64,000 bases of DNA from an uncultured Bacteroidales bacterium (lineage in GTDB: Bacteria; Bacteroidota; Bacteroidia; Bacteroidales; P3): NCBI GenBank assembly GCA_900316515.1, contig ONDE01000010.1, positions 62,001 to 126,000 on the forward strand. The letters run 5' to 3'. This document shows, piece by piece, positions 1 through 8,539 of the stretch (position 1 is its first letter; every line of letters begins with the position of its first letter). A program made the position numbers and the translations under genes. The notes beneath the pieces were generated by a model. That model searched no databases. It saw only the letters and a program-made list of their open reading frames with translations, and was not told the origin of the DNA.

Positions 1-1352
1 GCGGCCTCCTTGTCGAGCACGTTGACGGTGATAGTGCCGGTGATGTTGCCGTTCTGGTTGCTGCCGCCGAAGGCGTTGACCATGTCGCCGCCATAGAGGT
101 TGAGGGTGACGTTGCCGCCGATGTTGGCAGCGGCGCCTGCCACCACACCCTTCGAGCCGCCGAAGACGCTGTGGTATTTGCCGCCGTAGAGATTGAGGGT
201 GACGTTGCCGTTGTCGATGCTGGCCATGTTGGAGCCGCCATAGACCTCGTCGATTTCGCCGGCGCCGCAGGCGATGGTGAGTTCCACGTCGCCCTCGATG
301 TCGGCCATGTTGCCGCCGCCGAAGAGCGAGACGATGAACTCGTCGTTGCTGACGTTGGCGCAGGGACCGCTATAGTCGATGGTGACGCTCTTGGTGCCGG
401 TGATGGTACCGCTGGTGTTCGAGGCTCCGAAGACGGCGCTATAGTAGCCGCAGCGCACCCAGGCGCTGACGTTGCCGTTGATGTCGGCAGCCAAGTAGGT
501 GTTGCCCGCGTTCTTGGGCTGGCCGTCGGAGGTGGTGTGGCCGTCGCCGCCCGCGAAGAGGGTGTCGAGGCGGCCGCCGTCGACGGTGATGGAGGTGTTG
601 GCGTTGACGGAGTTGGTGCCCACGGCAGCGGCACGGCCGCCGCCATAGACCATCTTCACCGTGTTGTCGCAGTTATGGATATGCACACGTGCTCCCTTGC
701 CGCTGGCAGGCGTATAGTCGGCCTTGTTGCCGCCGCCATAGACGGACTGCAGGGCGAAGGAGGCGGGGGCGTGGGCCGCGGCGTCGTTCTTCACGAAGTC
801 GGTGAAGTCCTCCATGTCGGTGTAGGTGCCCACGCCGTTGTCCGGGGTGTGCGCCGTGTGGTAGATGTGCACACGCACGCTGTCCTTGGGCGTGCCGGCG
901 GCGTTGTTGCAGCCGAAGATGTTGCCCTTGACGACCACGTTGTTCGAGCTCTGTGTGCTTGTGCCGATGTTCACGGTGATGGCGCCGTTGACGTCGGGGC
1001 TGTGGGTGGCGTCGCCCAGGGCGCCGCCGAAGACGTTGCCCTTGCCGTCGGTGCCGTAGTCGGCATCGCCCACGGTGCCGCCCTCGATGGTGACGATGGT
1101 GGTGTTGTTGCCGTTCTCGGTGCCGGTGCTGGCGAAGGCGCCGCCGCCGTAGACGTCGGTCTTCACGGTGGCGCTGTCCTGCATCAACACTTCGGTGTTG
1201 CCGCTGACGGTGGCCTCGTTGCCGCCGCCGAAGACGCTGCCGTGCACCACGACGTGGGTCTGGGCATTGGCGCTGCCGATGGCCAGCAGGCCTACAAGCA
1301 CGGTGCAGGCGAAGAGTTTTGTCAGAGTTGTGTAATGACGCTTGTTATCCAT
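1..1352 (-). CDS. Giant VYGGGN-repeat surface protein, C-terminus outside the window
   Basis: Open from ATG at 1352-1350 to the window edge, at least 450 codons. Residues 1-30 form a signal peptide (basic start, hydrophobic core ending GSANA, cleavage before Q31). The rest is a chain of modules built on V(F/Y)GGGN, VFGASN and VYGGSN turns separated by short T/V-rich strands, the pattern of a right-handed beta-helix or beta-solenoid. Module order matches the C-terminal half of the gene just upstream (1411-6156), including a paired V-H-x-C-x-N segment between two YGGG turns, so the two are paralogues. It starts 58 nt after that gene's stop and is probably co-transcribed. An adhesin or other exported surface role is inferred; whether it ends in a T9SS sorting domain cannot be seen. 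The DNA is markedly more GC-rich than the flanking intergenic DNA. Confidence 0.85.
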   Translation of the reverse strand, partial: MDNKRHYTTLTKLFACTVLVGLLAIGSANAQTHVVVHGSVFGGGNEATVSGNTEVLMQDSATVKTDVYGGGAFASTGTENGNNTTIVTIEGGTVGDADYGTDGKGNVFGGALGDATHSPDVNGAITVNIGTSTQSSNNVVVKGNIFGCNNAAGTPKDSVRVHIYHTAHTPDNGVGTYTDMEDFTDFVKNDAAAHAPASFALQSVYGGGNKADYTPASGKGARVHIHNCDNTVKMVYGGGRAAAVGTNSVNANTSITVDGGRLDTLFAGGDGHTTSDGQPKNAGNTYLAADINGNVSAWVRCGYYSAVFGASNTSGTITGTKSVTIDYSGPCANVSNDEFIVSLFGGGNMADIEGDVELTIACGAGEIDEVYGGSNMASIDNGNVTLNLYGGKYHSVFGGSKGVVAGAAANIGGNVTLNLYGGDMVNAFGGSNQNGNITGTITVNVLDKEA

Positions 1353-1410
1353 AATATTGTATTTTCTTTTCAGCGTGTATATTCCTATTATAGTATATAT
1401 GTAGGTCGTC

Positions 1411-4400
1411 CTAGTCTTTCAGGGTCACTTTGGTGCTGCCGGTCACGGGGGCTGCATCGCCGCCGCCGTAGACGTTGCCGCCCACCTCGGCGGTGCCGCT
1501 GAGGGTCACCTGCGGGTTGCCGGTGACGGCGGCTGTGGTGCCGAGGCCGCCGCCGAAGACGTTATGGCTTACCTTGCCGTTCTTCACATTGACGACGGGG
1601 TAGTTGGGCTTGCCGTCGGGCGCGGTATAGGGGGCTCGGTTGCCGCCGCCGTACACATGGCCCACATACCAGCCGCAGGCGTCGCTCTGCTTGTCGATAT
1701 TAACGGTGATGGTGCCGCTGACGCTGGCGCTGGTGTTGTTGTTGCCAAACACGCGGTTCACCATGCCGCTTTCGATGTCGAGGGTGACGTCGCCGTTGAC
1801 GTCGGCAGCGTTGGCACCGGCATAGACGTCGCCGATGCCCTCGAGGGTCGTGCCGATGTTCTCGGGGTGTTCGCTGTGGTTGGCAGTGAGGGCGCCCGTG
1901 CAGCCGATGCTGAGGCTGCCCACGTTGCTGGCGGCCATGTTGCCGCCGCCGTAGAGCTCGCCTATCTTCATGTCGCATGCCGTGGATTGACCGGCGGGGT
2001 CGGTGTCGCCTTGCTTGTCGACGGTCACGCTTATGGTGCCGCCGATGGTGCCTTGGCTGTTCGAGCCGCCGAACACCTTGCCGATAGTGCCGCCGTAGAT
2101 CTTTGTCACGGCATTGCCTGTCACGTCGGCAGCCGTCACGGTGCCGTTGCCGCCGCCGAAGACGTTGCCAATCTTGTTGCCGCCGAATATGGTGACGTCG
2201 GTGGCTGCCACGGCAGCGGCGTTGCCGCCGCCATATACATATTCTATACTGTTGTTGCAGTTGTGGACCTTGACGGTGGGGTATCCGTTGCCGTAGGTGT
2301 AGTCGGCCGCGTTGCCGCCGCCGTAGACGGAGAAGAGTGCGTAGGCGTCGGCCGCCGGTGCCGGGTCGGTGCCGTAGATGTCGACGGTGACGGAGCGCTG
2401 CGGGGCGCCGTTGACGTTGTTGGCGCCGTAGACGCCGCCGGAGCCGTTGGCACCGTTGGCGTCGGTCTTCTTCACCGAGCCACCGAACACCTTCACCTGC
2501 ACAGGACCGTAGACGTTGGCGGCATTGCTGCCATCACCGAGGCCGCCACCGTAGAGCGAACCGTGGATGGTACCCTTGTTGAGGGTGACATAAGTATGAT
2601 AGGTGTCGGCAGCTGCTGTACCATTCACATAACCCAGTGCCGAGCCGCCATAGACATCGCCATAAACAGTGACACCTTCAGTGGCGGTGCAGCTCGAGCC
2701 AAGTGTGATTTCCACATTCTGGCTGACGCGGGTAGGCTGACCTAAGCCACCACCGTGAACATTGGCAGGATGTTCGACATCAACACCCACCTGACCACCG
2801 TCGATATGTATGTTCACATTTTCGCTGATGGTACCCGAGCTGTTTGAGCCGCCATAAATACCGCCTTTTACCAAACCACCTCTCATAGTGATGTTAGTAT
2901 TGGGGATGGCCAATGCATTACTGAAAGCACCTCCAAAAACGCTGCCCTCAATCGTACCGCCAAGAATATAAATATTTGTCTTATGCACAATGTAACCTAT
3001 ATTCCCTCCACCATATACGTTACCTGATGATTCACCTGCCTTACTCAGTATTTGAGCATTGTCGGCAATAACAACAAATGAACTATCCATACTTGCTGCT
3101 TGGTTTGTGTTGCCACGACCTGCTCCGAAAATCTGGCCACCATACGTGCCATTCCTTCTAAGTGCATCGGGGCCTCCAACAATGGCATTGCCGCCCACGT
3201 AAATGTAGGAGCCGCCTCTTGTTCGTGAATCTCCACTGGTGGTATTTGTACCATTGGCACCGCCGGCAATCCAACTGCGTATTTTTCCACCAGTAACAAC
3301 GATACGCTTGCTGCCCCAGGCACTGGTGTTGGCAGCGCCTCCGAAAACACAGCCATTGATGATGGCATCACTTTTGATTCTCAAGTCAAAACCTAAATTA
3401 TTGGCATCTGTTCCAGTAGTGGTGGCAGCCGGATTGTTATTATTGCCATCTACTCTTGTGCCTCTACCACCATTGATATTACCTAAAGCACCTCCCTCTA
3501 TGGTCACACAACGTAAGCCTGGATAGTGGGCGTTATTGCTACTGCTACCAAAGTTGGCACCGCAATACATGGAGTGGGTGTAAGTAAATCCAGTTTCGTC
3601 ACCAGTATTGGTCCAATAGCTCTTCTGGTACTCGCCGCTCTTAACCACAAGGTCAAATACTTTTTGGTCTTTATTGGAGGCGTTGGAAAAAGCGACGTCT
3701 CTCGTAAAGAACAAGTTGTTATTGTTCGATACCGACAATAATGAGTTGTTTTTTTTCGCCCTGTCGTAATCGCTGCCCATTATAGCCTTCACCTGGACCC
3801 TTCCTGAAACAGTGCAATTAATTTCAGCCACGTAAGCAAGCAGTGAAACAGTACCCGTTTCAATGCGCATGGTGTAATCCAAATCACCGTTGAAAGTTCC
3901 GCTGATACCTTGAAGAGAATTAATCGTACTTGTGTTGCATCCGCGGCCGATAATTAAATCGTAGTTGGCGAGGGTGAGGGTGTTCGAGGTCAAGTTAATG
4001 GGGATATTCTCGAATTTGGTGTCTCCGGTAAGGGACGTGGCAGTGTTTGATATAGAATTGTTTGTATTGTCGGGAGCCGAGCCGTCAGGATAGTAGCACG
4101 AAATGGTCACAGGAATGTGGTTGGCATTGGTGATACGCTTACCAGTACCGGTATAAAGCGTGTAGCCGGCGCCGGTTGTGGGGACGCAGAAGTTGCGTTC
4201 GTAGCCGACATTGTTTGTTCCAACAGGATTTTCATTTGCCTGGTTTGCTTTCTTCACATAGGCTCTGGCCCACACGGCCTCCAGTTCCACCTTCATGCCA
4301 TATTCGTTATCAGGGGCAAAATAGATTTTTGTTTCGGCATTGATGACAGCACCCACGGTAAGAGAGTCACCACCGCTGGCTGCACTATAGACTGCGCCTC

Positions 4401-6156
4401 CCGTGACGCTCTTCAGACGCCAGCACTGGAAACCGCGCCAGCCGGTGAAGTCATTGGCATCCACCGTTCGTGCACCATATCTGGGACGCACCTGGAAGGG
4501 GTTGGGAATGGTGGTATAGGGACAACGCGAGGCAGCAGAGGTCTGCGAGCCACTGCTGAAGGTCCAAGCCGTCTGCGTGGCATCACCGCGCTCCAAGGTC
4601 TTATAATATACAAAGGTGTTCTCGTCCTCGCCACCCACATTGACATGGGCGCCTACTTGATAATTGGCGTTACCCGGCAAAATGGTGTCGGTAGTCCCAG
4701 CAGTATAGTTGTTATTGTTCGTCATCATCACACCGTCGCCGTAGTAGGTAATCGTCACGTCGGCAGGCGAGAGGCTGCGGACGGGGCAGTCGGGGTCGCT
4801 GTAGTAGCTCCAGGAGTGGGGTTCGTAGTCGAACAGGGTGACGACGCCTCCGCCTACGCCCGAGGGGATAGTCACGATACCAGATGCCACGGGCGAGTTG
4901 TTCCAGCCGTCCTTGACGGCGATGGCCTTGACATTGGTCATATAAGCAAGACTGGTAAGAGTCCCGGTATACTGACTGCTCGAGGTGGTAGGTGTTGTGC
5001 CGTCGGTGGTGTAGTAGATGGTAGCGCCGGCAATGCTGCTGCTGATGGTGGCCGTTTTGGCTTCTCCGTTGATGGTGATGGTGGGCTCGGGGAGGGTGAG
5101 CGTGACGGTTTGCTCCGAGACCTCGGAGGCGTTGCCGCTGCGGACGGTGACGGCCTTGATGGTGACCGGCGAGGTAGTGCTGCCGGAGAGGTCGATGGCG
5201 CCGCTATACACGGTGCCCGTCGTTGCCGTCGGGTCGGTGCCGTCGAGGGTGTAGCGGATGGTGGTGGAGCCTGCGGCGGTAGTGGCCAGTGTCACGTTGG
5301 TGCCATTGACCGTGATGGTCGGTGCCGAGGGCTTGGTGCCTTGGATGGTGATTTCCTTGGAGGCAGTAAGGGTGGTGTTGGCAGGTGCTGCCGGGGTGCC
5401 GCCAGTGACAGATGCTGTTACGGTAAGTGTCAGCGTAATATCGCTCTCGGGAAGACTGCTAACATTGACAACACCAGAGTTGTTGACGGTGGCATAGGCG
5501 TTGTCCGTCAGATCCCAAGAGTAGGAGCCGATGGTGGCATTGGCAGGAGTTCCAGTAAAACTGTTGCCATTGGCATCGACATAATGGTTTGCGCTATTGA
5601 AATTATAATTGGTATAACCGATTCGGTATGCAGCACCCGATGCAGAATATGTGGTGTTTCCGGCTGCGGTGATAACATCAGCACCACTGATAGTAGGATT
5701 GGTGGAGATGGAGGCAACGTTACTGACCGTGACTGCGTAATAGGTATAGAGGTCGCCGTTGGCTTGATTGGAGTTTGTTGTAAATGATGTTGCACTTGAG
5801 GCTTTAAAATAATAGTTAGTGCGATTTGCTCTATATTGAAGATAGGTTCCATCACCCCTCCAAGAATCAGTCGAATTCCCTAATGCCCCATTTGCGTTTA
5901 GATACTTTGTTGCATCAGTATAAGAACGGATATTTCGGCTCGTAGTTCCCAAATTACCACTAGCTCTCCATGCTGACGACTGGTCATACTGCAAAGTTGT
6001 GCTTGACTTCAAAGTCCCGTTGTCGTTGTACAGGTAGCCGTAGGTTGTGTTGTAGAACACATAGTTGGTCTGTCCCATAGCCGGCAGTGCCGCCATCATT
6101 GCCGCCAATATGGCGCCAAGCATTGTCAGTCTTTTCAGTGCGTTAGTTTTGCTCAT
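1411..6156 (-). CDS. Large secreted protein: Ig-like, two CHB_HEX_C domains, VYGGGN beta-solenoid
   Basis: 1581 residues. I chose ATG 6156 because it gives a clean signal peptide (MSKTNALKRL start, cleavage near AMG-Q at 28); the frame is open 64 codons further upstream, but that part overlaps the HEPN gene and reads as shadow. Residues about 145-255 look like a Big_2-type Ig fold; about 278-355 and 358-430 are two chitobiase/hexosaminidase C-terminal-like domains (RYTLDGTDPT and YYTTDGTTPT motifs). A middle region of unknown fold follows, then from about 930 to the end some 20 (V/I/L)(F/Y)GGxN turns at 25-50 residue spacing. The protein stops directly after a repeat (VTLKD) with no visible sorting domain. 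Extracellular or outer-surface location is inferred from the signal peptide and architecture; no enzymatic motif was seen. Confidence 0.85.
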   Translation of the reverse strand: MSKTNALKRLTMLGAILAAMMAALPAMGQTNYVFYNTTYGYLYNDNGTLKSSTTLQYDQSSAWRASGNLGTTSRNIRSYTDATKYLNANGALGNSTDSWRGDGTYLQYRANRTNYYFKASSATSFTTNSNQANGDLYTYYAVTVSNVASISTNPTISGADVITAAGNTTYSASGAAYRIGYTNYNFNSANHYVDANGNSFTGTPANATIGSYSWDLTDNAYATVNNSGVVNVSSLPESDITLTLTVTASVTGGTPAAPANTTLTASKEITIQGTKPSAPTITVNGTNVTLATTAAGSTTIRYTLDGTDPTATTGTVYSGAIDLSGSTTSPVTIKAVTVRSGNASEVSEQTVTLTLPEPTITINGEAKTATISSSIAGATIYYTTDGTTPTTSSSQYTGTLTSLAYMTNVKAIAVKDGWNNSPVASGIVTIPSGVGGGVVTLFDYEPHSWSYYSDPDCPVRSLSPADVTITYYGDGVMMTNNNNYTAGTTDTILPGNANYQVGAHVNVGGEDENTFVYYKTLERGDATQTAWTFSSGSQTSAASRCPYTTIPNPFQVRPRYGARTVDANDFTGWRGFQCWRLKSVTGGAVYSAASGGDSLTVGAVINAETKIYFAPDNEYGMKVELEAVWARAYVKKANQANENPVGTNNVGYERNFCVPTTGAGYTLYTGTGKRITNANHIPVTISCYYPDGSAPDNTNNSISNTATSLTGDTKFENIPINLTSNTLTLANYDLIIGRGCNTSTINSLQGISGTFNGDLDYTMRIETGTVSLLAYVAEINCTVSGRVQVKAIMGSDYDRAKKNNSLLSVSNNNNLFFTRDVAFSNASNKDQKVFDLVVKSGEYQKSYWTNTGDETGFTYTHSMYCGANFGSSSNNAHYPGLRCVTIEGGALGNINGGRGTRVDGNNNNPAATTTGTDANNLGFDLRIKSDAIINGCVFGGAANTSAWGSKRIVVTGGKIRSWIAGGANGTNTTSGDSRTRGGSYIYVGGNAIVGGPDALRRNGTYGGQIFGAGRGNTNQAASMDSSFVVIADNAQILSKAGESSGNVYGGGNIGYIVHKTNIYILGGTIEGSVFGGAFSNALAIPNTNITMRGGLVKGGIYGGSNSSGTISENVNIHIDGGQVGVDVEHPANVHGGGLGQPTRVSQNVEITLGSSCTATEGVTVYGDVYGGSALGYVNGTAAADTYHTYVTLNKGTIHGSLYGGGLGDGSNAANVYGPVQVKVFGGSVKKTDANGANGSGGVYGANNVNGAPQRSVTVDIYGTDPAPAADAYALFSVYGGGNAADYTYGNGYPTVKVHNCNNSIEYVYGGGNAAAVAATDVTIFGGNKIGNVFGGGNGTVTAADVTGNAVTKIYGGTIGKVFGGSNSQGTIGGTISVTVDKQGDTDPAGQSTACDMKIGELYGGGNMAASNVGSLSIGCTGALTANHSEHPENIGTTLEGIGDVYAGANAADVNGDVTLDIESGMVNRVFGNNNTSASVSGTITVNIDKQSDACGWYVGHVYGGGNRAPYTAPDGKPNYPVVNVKNGKVSHNVFGGGLGTTAAVTGNPQVTLSGTAEVGGNVYGGGDAAPVTGSTKVTLKD

Positions 6157-6190
6157 ATCGTGTATTGTTTTTGTTCGTTTGAGTGGGGTG

Positions 6191-6622
6191 TTATTGTTTG
6201 TTGGGGTTGCTATCCTGCTCGTCGAGCCACAATTCTGCCATCTTGGAGACCACATCCACAATCTCTTTCGCCTTCGGGTAAAGTTCGTTGCAGGTGTTTT
6301 CGTCGTTGTCAAAAAGGTCATTGTAGTCACCCTTGGTTCGTTTGTCAAAAAGATGGCTGTAGGTCTTCCCTAACTCTGCCGACACCTTCCCTGTCTTGAC
6401 CAGATGCTGACTGAACATTTGCTTCACTCCATCGTGCGATTTGGTGGCGATTTGTTGCGCCACAAGTATTGCACTGACAGCATAGTAGCAGGCGTAATAC
6501 ATGCGGTTCACCGCCGTATTGTAGAAGCCGTTCTCGATGTGTGACCGAACTTCGTCCATCGTTCGGTGGGCGTTCTCAATCCGGTAGCGGACAATCTGTA
6601 TCCTGTCTTGAGCGTCGAGCAT
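6191..6622 (-). CDS. HEPN-domain protein, probable toxin of a MNT/HEPN pair
   Basis: 143 residues, all-helical HEPN profile. The core around residues 40-60 reads NRMYYACYYAVSAIL, typical of PF05168, followed by KSHDGVKQMF and a K-R-x-x-x-D-Y segment near 93-100 in the place where HEPN RNases carry their R/H-containing motif; the classical R-x4-6-H is not evident, so RNase activity is uncertain. It starts 2 nt after the stop of the nucleotidyltransferase gene, so the two are translated together. In known HepT/MntA systems the HEPN protein is an RNase silenced by AMPylation by its MNT partner; that role is inferred here. The stop codon lies 34 nt before the start of the giant surface protein. 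Confidence 0.85.
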   Translation of the reverse strand: MLDAQDRIQIVRYRIENAHRTMDEVRSHIENGFYNTAVNRMYYACYYAVSAILVAQQIATKSHDGVKQMFSQHLVKTGKVSAELGKTYSHLFDKRTKGDYNDLFDNDENTCNELYPKAKEIVDVVSKMAELWLDEQDSNPNKQ

Positions 6623-6624
6623 CT

Positions 6625-6945
6625 TTATAGTCTAATTCTGTCGGTTAACACGTTGTCGCGGAACGGGGTCATGCGCGACTCCCATTGGGCTTTAGATGTT
6701 ATGAATGAGTTTATGGAAACGCCGGTTTCAAGTTCAATGGGATAAGTCACATCGTAGATTTTGTCTTCGTCGGCATAGCGCACCTCCGGTTTGTTGAAGA
6801 GCACCAGCAGATCGATGTCCGAGTCGGGCCTTGCCTCGCCGCGGGCCTCGCTGCCGTAGAGCCACACCTCGATGTCGAGGGGCAGCGCAGCAAACCCTTC
6901 ACGTAGGCTGGCTACTATCTCTTTGCGGTTTCTGGTGTTGCTCAT
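6625..6945 (-). CDS. MNT-type minimal nucleotidyltransferase, probable antitoxin
   Basis: 106 residues from ATG 6945. The frame also allows a start 57 nt upstream, but MSNTRNRKEIV fits the family better. Residues about 28-45 hold the polymerase-beta nucleotidyltransferase signature YGSEARGEARPDSDIDLLV (G-S-x-A-R-G-x6-S-D-I-D), with the two aspartates that bind Mg-ATP. It is the first gene of a two-gene unit with the HEPN gene. In MntA/HepT pairs the MNT protein AMPylates and neutralises the HEPN toxin. A -7 box (TATCTTTG) lies at 7036-7029, giving a leader of about 75 nt. The 22 nt that include its start codon are identical to those at the start of the unrelated surface-protein gene at 6156. 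Confidence 0.88.
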   Translation of the reverse strand: MSNTRNRKEIVASLREGFAALPLDIEVWLYGSEARGEARPDSDIDLLVLFNKPEVRYADEDKIYDVTYPIELETGVSINSFITSKAQWESRMTPFRDNVLTDRIRL

Positions 6946-7028
6946 ATCGTGTATTGTTTTTTCTGCATTATTATTAATTGCTTGTATATTATGCATATAC
7001 ACGCATATTTATAATATAATCTAAAGGG

Positions 7029-7036
7029 CAAAGATA
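7029..7036 (-). promoter_or_regulatory. -7 promoter box of the MNT/HEPN operon
   Basis: TATCTTTG on the minus strand, the Bacteroidota housekeeping -7 element TAnnTTTG, preceded by an AT-rich stretch. Predicted start of transcription is near 7022. No convincing -33 TTTG was seen. Confidence 0.6.
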
Positions 7037-7213
7037 CGAAAAAAATCTTATATGTGTAAGAAAATGTGCGTTTTAATATTAAAAAAAGTTAACGAGCGAC
7101 TGGTACGCAGGCTGCCTGTGAACTGTGAGCAGTGAATAGAGAATTGAGAACGGCGAATTAGACGAATTTAACGAATTAGGGGCGGGAGCCGGTCAATTAC
7201 TAGCGAATTACTC

Positions 7214-7269
7214 GAATGGTGGAGCCCTGTAGGGGCGACATATCATAACCGTGGGTGCAAGCCCACGGT
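7214..7269. repeat. Dispersed double-hairpin element, copy 1
   Basis: A short stem GCCC/GGGC at 7214-7226 is followed by an 8-bp perfect stem ACCGTGGG/CCCACGGT at 7248-7255 and 7262-7269 with a 6-nt loop. The GGCGACA-ATCA spacer recurs at 42682-42710 together with GAGCCC and CCCAC ends, so this is a dispersed REP-like family rather than a terminator; there is no T-run. Confidence 0.6.
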
Positions 7270-7595
7270 CAAAAAGGTCTCAAAAACATACCATCACCAA
7301 ATGTTAAATTTAACATCTCCTACTCGAGTAATGGTTGACAAGGCGATGGTAAGGCGATGAGTAAGACTTGATAAGGAGTTGGTGCTGAGTTTTAGGCAGT
7401 TACGTGTTTGTTTGTGGGCTAGAAAACACTGACACAGAGTATTAAGTGCAAAAATATCGCTGTAACTACTTGATTTCCATTGCGAGGGTCGAGGGTCGTT
7501 TTTGATGGCGTTTTTAAGAATTTTTAAGTTAACGGAAAAGTGTCTGCAAGACATCGAGAGATCGAGTCATCAAGACATCGAGACATCGAGTTATC

Positions 7596-7735
7596 GAGAC
7601 ATCAGGAAAAGGGATCAACAAGTATTCTTTTTTAATCTTTTAAAATTTGCAGGAGATAACTAGAGACATCGAGACATCAGGAAACGGGATCAACAAGTTT
7701 TCTTTTCTAATCTTTTAAAATCTGCAGGAGATACC
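7596..7735. repeat. Imperfect direct repeat upstream of dapB
   Basis: Two copies of about 65 nt (7596-7660 and 7671-7735), both starting GAGACATCAGGAAA and ending CAGGAGATA, with only a handful of differences. The second copy ends 50 bp before the dapB -7 box. No coding potential in either copy. Confidence 0.8.
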
Positions 7736-7785
7736 CTTTCCGTGTGGAAAAATGACAAAAAATCCTCGATTTGTTTTTTATTTCG

Positions 7786-7793
7786 TAATTTTG
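7786..7793 (+). promoter_or_regulatory. -7 promoter box of dapB
   Basis: TAATTTTG, matching TAnnTTTG, 20 bp before the dapB start codon; this implies a very short leader. A TTTG at 7770-7773 is closer than the usual -33 spacing. Confidence 0.5.
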
Positions 7794-7813
7794 CATTTCG
7801 ATATTTCACGATT

Positions 7814-8539
7814 ATGAAGATAGCATTGATAGGATACGGCAAGATGGGCCACGCCGTGGAGGAGACGGCCCTGCAGCGCGGCCACACGGTGGTGTGCACC
7901 GTGGACAACGACGCCGAGTGGACGTCGAAGGAGGCCCTGCTGCGGCAGGCCGAGATGGCCGTGGAGTTCAGCACCCCGGCGACGGCGGTGGACAACCTGC
8001 GGCGCTGCTTCGCCCTGGGCCTGCCGGTGGTGAGCGGCACCACGGGCTGGGACGCCAGCCGCGACGAGGTGGAGAAGGAATGCCGCGCCGGCGGCCACAC
8101 CATGCTGACGGCGTCGAACTTCAGCATAGGCATGAACATCATGTTCGCACTGAACCGGCAGCTGGCCAGACTGATGCGGGTCGGCGACCGAAGTGGAGCC
8201 AACAAGTCGGAAAGACTCGTTGGCGAGGACTACAGCGCCAGCATCTGCGAGACGCACCATATCCACAAGCTCGACGCCCCCAGCGGCACGGCCATAACCT
8301 TGCAGAACCAGATTGTGGAGTGCGGCGGCCGCAAGGCTGAGAGCATACCCATAGAGTCGATACGCGAGGGCGAGGTGCCGGGCACGCACACGGTGACCTA
8401 CGACAGCGAGATAGACACCATCACGCTGACCCACGAGGCCCACAGCCGCAAGGGGCTGGCCCTCGGCGCCGTGCTGGCGGCCGAATGGCTGCTGGGCGCC
8501 GGCTCGGGGGTGTATACAATGAATGATTTGTTCGTATGA
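7814..8539 (+). CDS. dapB: 4-hydroxy-tetrahydrodipicolinate reductase
   Basis: 241 residues; reduces 4-hydroxy-tetrahydrodipicolinate with NAD(P)H in the diaminopimelate/lysine pathway, feeding peptidoglycan synthesis. Residues 1-12 form the Rossmann nucleotide-binding turn (GYGKMG), SGTTGW lies near 78, and HHIHKLDAPSGTA near 150 holds the catalytic His/Lys and substrate-binding residues. Start chosen at ATG 7814, immediately before the Rossmann strand; an in-frame start 72 nt upstream precedes the promoter box and is discarded. Length is the short form usual in Bacteroidota. Its TGA overlaps the ATG of the following permease by 4 nt, so the two are translationally coupled although functionally unrelated. 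Confidence 0.95.
   Translation: MKIALIGYGKMGHAVEETALQRGHTVVCTVDNDAEWTSKEALLRQAEMAVEFSTPATAVDNLRRCFALGLPVVSGTTGWDASRDEVEKECRAGGHTMLTASNFSIGMNIMFALNRQLARLMRVGDRSGANKSERLVGEDYSASICETHHIHKLDAPSGTAITLQNQIVECGGRKAESIPIESIREGEVPGTHTVTYDSEIDTITLTHEAHSRKGLALGAVLAAEWLLGAGSGVYTMNDLFV

Larger units (their letters stand above)
6946..7813. other. Intergenic stretch of 868 bp without a supportable gene
   Basis: Contains, in order: the leader and promoter of the MNT gene; a fragment at about 7101-7118 (TGGTACGCAGG) that recurs at 9796; fragments at 7152-7215 related in reverse complement to the tandem repeat at 40755-41095; two adjacent hairpins at 7214-7269; a perfect 16-bp palindrome at 7301-7316; a run of ACATCGAG-type short repeats at 7553-7600; a 65-nt direct repeat at 7596-7735; and the dapB promoter. 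Confidence 0.7.

Noticed and set aside
6157-6348. 64-codon N-terminal extension of the giant surface protein
   Set aside because: It overlaps the HEPN gene, reads as shadow sequence and would bury the signal peptide.
7294-7554. 86-codon minus-strand open frame in the intergenic region
   Set aside because: Composition is repeat-like (Leu/Ser/Thr with short internal repeats), no start context, no recognisable domain.
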